The notes beneath the pieces are model-generated. The model had not been told where the DNA came from. It was given only the letters and a program-made list of their open reading frames with translations, and made no database searches. Below are positions 60,988 through 64,000 of a DNA stretch of 64,000 nt, in pieces. This DNA comes from JAFAXD01 sp963816775. GTDB lineage: Bacteria > Pseudomonadota > Alphaproteobacteria > Rhizobiales > Xanthobacteraceae. Position numbers and translations under genes: made by a program. The stretch covers positions 68,597-132,596 of the forward strand of contig CAWFLX010000025.1 of the NCBI GenBank assembly GCA_963816775.1, read 5' to 3'. Every line of letters begins with the position of its first letter. The stretch's first letter is position 1.

Positions 60988-61239
60988 ATGGCGGAAGCAC
61001 CGATGATGGCGTTCGACAGCCAGGGCATTGCGCTGATCCATGATCGTGGCCGTCCTTGGCCTCGTGGTCGGGGGCGCCGCCTTGTGGATCGAATTACCCT
61101 GACAATTCCGGCGCCTGATCCGGTCCGTTTCGTGCCGCCGGCGCTCGCCGATATGATGCGAGCAAGGCCGTCGGTCGGATGTCAGACGGATAGGCACGAA
61201 AAGTATAAGCACTCGCCCGCCGTTTCGACCACTATGTAG
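60988..61239 (+). pseudogene. Probable frameshifted small membrane protein gene
   Basis: The frame from 60988 begins MAEAPMMAFDSQGIALI. After GIALI the neighbouring frame reads MIVAVLGLVVGGAALWIELP and stops (61041-61103), a good membrane helix. This suggests that a 1-2 base indel split an original short membrane protein. The remainder of the long frame is Arg/Pro-rich and unlike a protein. Confidence 0.45.
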
Positions 61240-61246
61240 ACCCACC

Positions 61247-61885
61247 ATGCTCTGGCGTTCTCCCGCTCCCGTCCGTCACCCCGCCGGCTTCATCGAGCCC
61301 TGCCTGCCGACGCTCGGCCACGCGGTGCCGTCCGGCCCGCAGTGGGTGCATGAGATCAAGCACGACGGCTACCGGTTCATTTGCCGGGTGGAAGGCAATC
61401 GCATTCGCGTGTTTTCCCGACGAGGCAATGAGTACACCGAGCGCGTGCCGCGGATCGTGGACACCCTTGCTAGGCTTCCCGCATCTTCGGTGACCCTCGA
61501 CGGCGAAGGCGTTGCGTGCGATCCCAACGGCGTGGCCGACTTTGAGCTACTGCGCGCGGCTCTCGGCCGCCCTACCAAACGCGAAGTGTTCCTCTACGCC
61601 TTCGACCTGTTGGAGCTTGACGGGCGCGACATGCGGCGCGAGCCGTGGTCGGAGCGGCGCGCGAAGCTTGTACGGCTATTACGCGGCGCCGGTCACGGCG
61701 TCCAACTGTCGGATCACATCGAAGGGAACGACGGCGAGGGCGCGTTCCATCATGCCTGTGCGATGGGGCTCGAAGGCATCGTCGCCAAGCGGCGGGACAA
61801 GCCGTATCGCTCGGGGCGCTCGCCGCACTGGATCAAAGTCAAGAACCCGGACGCACCGGCCGCGACAAGGCTGATCGAAGGTTGA
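61247..61885 (+). CDS. ATP-dependent DNA ligase adenylation domain (stand-alone)
   Basis: The 212-residue product carries the nucleotidyltransferase motifs: I in HEIKHDGYRFICR (Lys nucleophile in KHDG), III in LDGEGVACD, IIIa in VFLYAFDLLELDG, IV in GLEGIVAKRRDK and V in HWIKVKN. The OB-fold that completes a ligase is absent, since the protein ends 10 residues after motif V. Such short ligases occur on rhizobial islands; they might adenylate but probably cannot seal DNA alone. The ATG at 61247 is used. Confidence 0.85.
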   Translation: MLWRSPAPVRHPAGFIEPCLPTLGHAVPSGPQWVHEIKHDGYRFICRVEGNRIRVFSRRGNEYTERVPRIVDTLARLPASSVTLDGEGVACDPNGVADFELLRAALGRPTKREVFLYAFDLLELDGRDMRREPWSERRAKLVRLLRGAGHGVQLSDHIEGNDGEGAFHHACAMGLEGIVAKRRDKPYRSGRSPHWIKVKNPDAPAATRLIEG

Positions 61886-61928
61886 TGGTGCCCGTGTTAG
61901 CCTAGCCACCCTTTCGGGAGGGATGGCC

Positions 61929-62915
61929 ATGAAGCGGCGCGAGTTCATTGCGGGGCTGGGTGGTGTGGCGGCTTGGCCGGTGGTGGCGCAGGCTCAACAA
62001 CTCTCTCGGATTCGCCGCATCGGGGTTCTTATCAATTTCGCAATGGACGACCCCGCGGCGCAGTCCCGCCTTCAGGCATTTTTGGAGGGCTTACACTCCC
62101 TAGGTTGGATCGATGGCCGCAACGTGCAAATCGACCTTCGTTGGGGTGCTGGAGACGTTGATCGGGTTCGAGTTTATGCGGCCGAGCTTGTGTCGCTCAG
62201 GCCAGACGTGATTTTCGCCAATGGCGTAACTTCAGTCGGCGCTCTACAACGAGAAACGAACTCTATTCCGATTGTGTTCGTGCAACTTGCCGATCCGGTT
62301 GGTAGCGGAATTGTCGCAAGCCTCGCGCGGCCGGGAGGGACCGCTACCGGGTTCACTCACTATGAGTACTCGTTCACCGTAAAATGGTTGGAGCTGCTCA
62401 AGGAGATTGCTTCTAATGTTGCGAGGGTAGGAGTCGTTGACTCTCCAAATGATGCGGCGTGGGCGGGATACATGCGGACGATCAAGGCAAACGCATCGGT
62501 ACTTGGCCTCGAAGTAAGCACCATGAACGCGCACGACGCTGCCGAAATCAAACAGGGCATCGAAGCCTTCTCGCGTGACTCACACGGTGGACTAGTCGTT
62601 CTCCCAAGCGCGCTCAGCGCGGCCCAGCGTGATCTGATCATTTCCGCCGCCAACGACCGTGGGCTACCTGCCATCTATCCCTATCGCTATTTTGCGCAAG
62701 CTGGGGGCTTGGCCTTCTATGGAGTTGACCTTAATGATCAATACCGGCGGGCCGCCTCGTATGTAGATCGCATTTTGCGCGGCGAGAAACCTGCTGAACT
62801 TCCAGTGCAAGCACCCGTCAAATTTGAACTAGTGATCAACCTTAAAACCGCAAAAGCACTCGGCCTTCCGGTGCCTCCAACTCTACTCGCCCGCGCCGAC
62901 GAAGTTATCGAATGA
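61929..62915 (+). CDS. ABC transporter substrate-binding protein (PF04392 family), Tat-exported
   Basis: The 328-residue periplasmic protein has a Tat signal (KRREFIAGLGGVAAWPVVAQ, cleavage near AQ-Q). The ABC_sub_bind fold follows: RIRRIGVLINFAMDDPAAQS, LGWIDGRNVQIDLRWGAGD, DVIFANGVTSVGALQRETNS, IPIVFVQLADPVGSGIVASL ARPGG, and the C-terminal KTAKALGLPVPPTLLARADE. The ligand is unknown and no permease is near. The ATG at 61929 is preferred over 61923. Its leader, signal and 3' end recur around the pentapeptide gene at 30029. Confidence 0.9.
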   Translation: MKRREFIAGLGGVAAWPVVAQAQQLSRIRRIGVLINFAMDDPAAQSRLQAFLEGLHSLGWIDGRNVQIDLRWGAGDVDRVRVYAAELVSLRPDVIFANGVTSVGALQRETNSIPIVFVQLADPVGSGIVASLARPGGTATGFTHYEYSFTVKWLELLKEIASNVARVGVVDSPNDAAWAGYMRTIKANASVLGLEVSTMNAHDAAEIKQGIEAFSRDSHGGLVVLPSALSAAQRDLIISAANDRGLPAIYPYRYFAQAGGLAFYGVDLNDQYRRAASYVDRILRGEKPAELPVQAPVKFELVINLKTAKALGLPVPPTLLARADEVIE

Positions 62916-62951
62916 AGCTCAAGCACCCGCCGGCCCGCCGCAGCGATGGCG

Positions 62952-63137
62952 ATGAGTAAACGCGATTTCAAGATCGGTCAGTCGCTCTTCTATCGGAAGG
63001 GGGCGCGAAAGCGAGGGGGCGATACGTGGTGCTCGCCGTGCTTCGTCAAACACGCGGTGAGGTTTGCTACCGAATCAGAAGTCAGGACGACGAATTGGCT
63101 GAGCGCATTGCGCGCGAAAGCGAACTGAGCACCACGT
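62952..63137 (+). pseudogene. Frameshifted small gene of the MSKRDFKIGQ type
   Basis: The frame starts MSKRDFKIGQSLFYRKGARK, but after KRGG the conserved-looking continuation is in the next frame: RYVVLAVLRQTRGEVCYRIR and SQDDDELAERIARESELSTT, stop at 63137. The existing frame instead runs into unrelated residues. One small indel near 63020 explains this. Proteins of this type (GE-x-x-YRI-x-S, R-x-A-x-ESEL) are common in Bradyrhizobium. Confidence 0.65.
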
Positions 63138-63146
63138 AGGGCCACC

Positions 63147-63242
63147 ATGGCAAAGCCCAAGCACCCCGCCGGCCCGCCGATGACGCTCGGCAACATGCGC
63201 GAGCTTGGCGTGCAGCGGTTGATATTGCCGCACATCATCTGA
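63147..63242 (+). pseudogene. Truncated MTLGN family gene
   Basis: The frame starts with the complete family N terminus (MAKPKHPAGPPMTLGNMREL then GVQRLI) and breaks off into LPHII and a stop. The zinc-binding part is missing; the fuller copy is at 31914-32156. Confidence 0.7.
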
Positions 63243-63255
63243 TAAAATTTCGATC

Positions 63256-63807
63256 ATGAGCGATGAAGAGTACACGCCCAAAGTTGTACCAGGACGCAAC
63301 TGCGGCGACTGTTCCATGTGCTGCAAGGTTATGCAGGTCGATGAATTCGACAAGCCGCAAGGTGTTTGGTGCCGGCATTGCGCCCCAGGCCGTGGCGGAT
63401 GCACCATGCATGAGACGCGGCCTGCCGTTTGTCGCAATTATTTTTGCGGTTGGCTTTTGAGTTCCTACCTGGGACCGGAATGGCAGCCTTCAATCTGCAA
63501 AATGATGATAAATTTTGAAAAAGATCGCGTCCGAATTTCAGTCCACGTTGACCCCGGGCATCCGACAGCGTGGCGACGTGAGCCCTATTACAGCCAATTC
63601 AAAAGCTGGTCGCGCGAGTTCGAGGCTCAGAAGTTTGTCGTCGTCTATATAAAGCAAAGGGCGATAGTGGTTCTTCCAGATAAGGACGTTGATTTGGGAT
63701 GGAAGGAATCGAACGAGGATATTCAAATCTTCTCGCGAATGACTCCTCAAGGCCGGACATGGGGCGCTGTAAAGATACCGGCGAAAGAAATTCAAGTAGC
63801 CTCTTAG
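63256..63807 (+). CDS. YkgJ-type cysteine-cluster protein
   Basis: The 183-residue product has the YkgJ metal-binding pattern in its first 70 residues: CGDCSMCCKVM, WCRHCAPGRGGCTMH, and RPAVCRNYFCGWL. The proposed ligands bind Zn or Fe-S; the function is unsettled. The C-terminal 110 residues (RISVHVDPGHPTAWRREPYY onward) have no domain I recognise. Its TAG overlaps the stop of the convergent gene at the right edge. Confidence 0.8.
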   Translation: MSDEEYTPKVVPGRNCGDCSMCCKVMQVDEFDKPQGVWCRHCAPGRGGCTMHETRPAVCRNYFCGWLLSSYLGPEWQPSICKMMINFEKDRVRISVHVDPGHPTAWRREPYYSQFKSWSREFEAQKFVVVYIKQRAIVVLPDKDVDLGWKESNEDIQIFSRMTPQGRTWGAVKIPAKEIQVAS

Positions 63808-64000
63808 GGACGCGGCCAGCGTTCCATCGCCACCAACTGAACGGCGAGCGCACCTAGTAGTGCCTCGAATGAAATCAGGCCGAGATTTCTGGTCGGCTCA
63901 ATCGACAGAAGCTTGGAACAATAGCGGGTCGGCAGGCCGCTGATTTCGTCCAGGGTGTCCAAAGATATGTTGAGTTCGACTACGCGCCGACGGAATAGTT
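63804..64000 (-). CDS. C-terminal part of an HTH-type island regulator (runs off the right edge)
   Basis: The visible 64 codons read LNISLDTLDEISGLPTRYCS then KLLSIEPTRNLGLISFEALL and end MERWPRP. This aligns with residues about 20-75 of the gene at 26910-27398 (VSLETVDHIAGLPTRYTAKV ... QPTRRFGQFSLDGLLGA). It lacks the basic C-terminal half of that protein. Confidence 0.65.
   Translation of the reverse strand, partial: LFRRRVVELNISLDTLDEISGLPTRYCSKLLSIEPTRNLGLISFEALLGALAVQLVAMERWPRP

Overview
The window reads as a chromosomal segment of a high-GC alphaproteobacterium of the order Hyphomicrobiales, close to the Bradyrhizobium/Nitrobacteraceae-Xanthobacteraceae group. The basis is the tig-clpP-clpX-lon order, a sigma-54-linked glnB-glnA pair, rplM-rpsI, and several families I associate with that group (DUF3551, DUF4167, DUF2842, TctC-type binding proteins, Tat-exported ABC binding proteins). 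No rRNA and no CRISPR array were seen.

Bases 1-26.7 kb are core genome. From the left: lon (partial), clpX, clpP, tig and tRNA-Leu, all on the minus strand; an autotransporter whose passenger start looks frame-scrambled; a tandem DUF427 protein; envelope and secreted proteins; a TPR protein; a Tat-exported trypsin-like peptidase; nnr (NAD(P)HX repair); glnB-glnA (nitrogen control and assimilation); rplM-rpsI; a thioesterase, enoyl-CoA hydratase, CoA-binding protein and O-acetylhomoserine sulfhydrylase; heme A synthase with a TctC-type binding protein; and a polysaccharide-deacetylase-like protein that lacks two metal ligands. Most core intergenic gaps from 15 to 25 kb carry REP-like palindromes of several different families.

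A complete tRNA-Pro (26685-26762) has its last 49 bases repeated exactly at 37676-37724. The 11 kb between the copies is an integrated island without a visible integrase. It carries a small-terminase-like gene but no large terminase, portal or capsid gene, plus coiled-coil genes, small lineage-specific genes, duplicated and frameshifted ribbon-helix-helix genes and a family of repeated terminator modules. It also holds a Tat-exported pentapeptide-repeat gene built inside the leader and tail of an ABC binding-protein gene; the intact relative lies at 61.9 kb.

From 37.7 to 48 kb lies a field of small accessory genes: cold-shock protein, short DUF4167 protein, a HAD hydrolase flanked by inverted repeats, a TIR plus multi-membrane-span protein that looks like a cyclase lacking its cyclase domain, DUF3551, and lipoproteins. 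From 48 to 53.7 kb the content is more chromosomal: GNAT acetyltransferase, DUF2277 and an MdtA/MdtB-like RND efflux pair.

From 54 kb to the end a second mobile segment begins with a decayed tyrosine integrase preceded by four copies of a 9-bp motif. It continues with an HTH gene, a coupled pair including a RepA-like ATPase, small secreted and membrane proteins, a PilZ protein, a ligase adenylation domain, the ABC binding protein, decayed small genes, a YkgJ-type cysteine-cluster protein, and at the right edge a paralog of the first gene of the tRNA-Pro island. Shared repeats tie the 30 kb and 60 kb regions together, so the accessory genome here appears to have been assembled from the same pool of modules.
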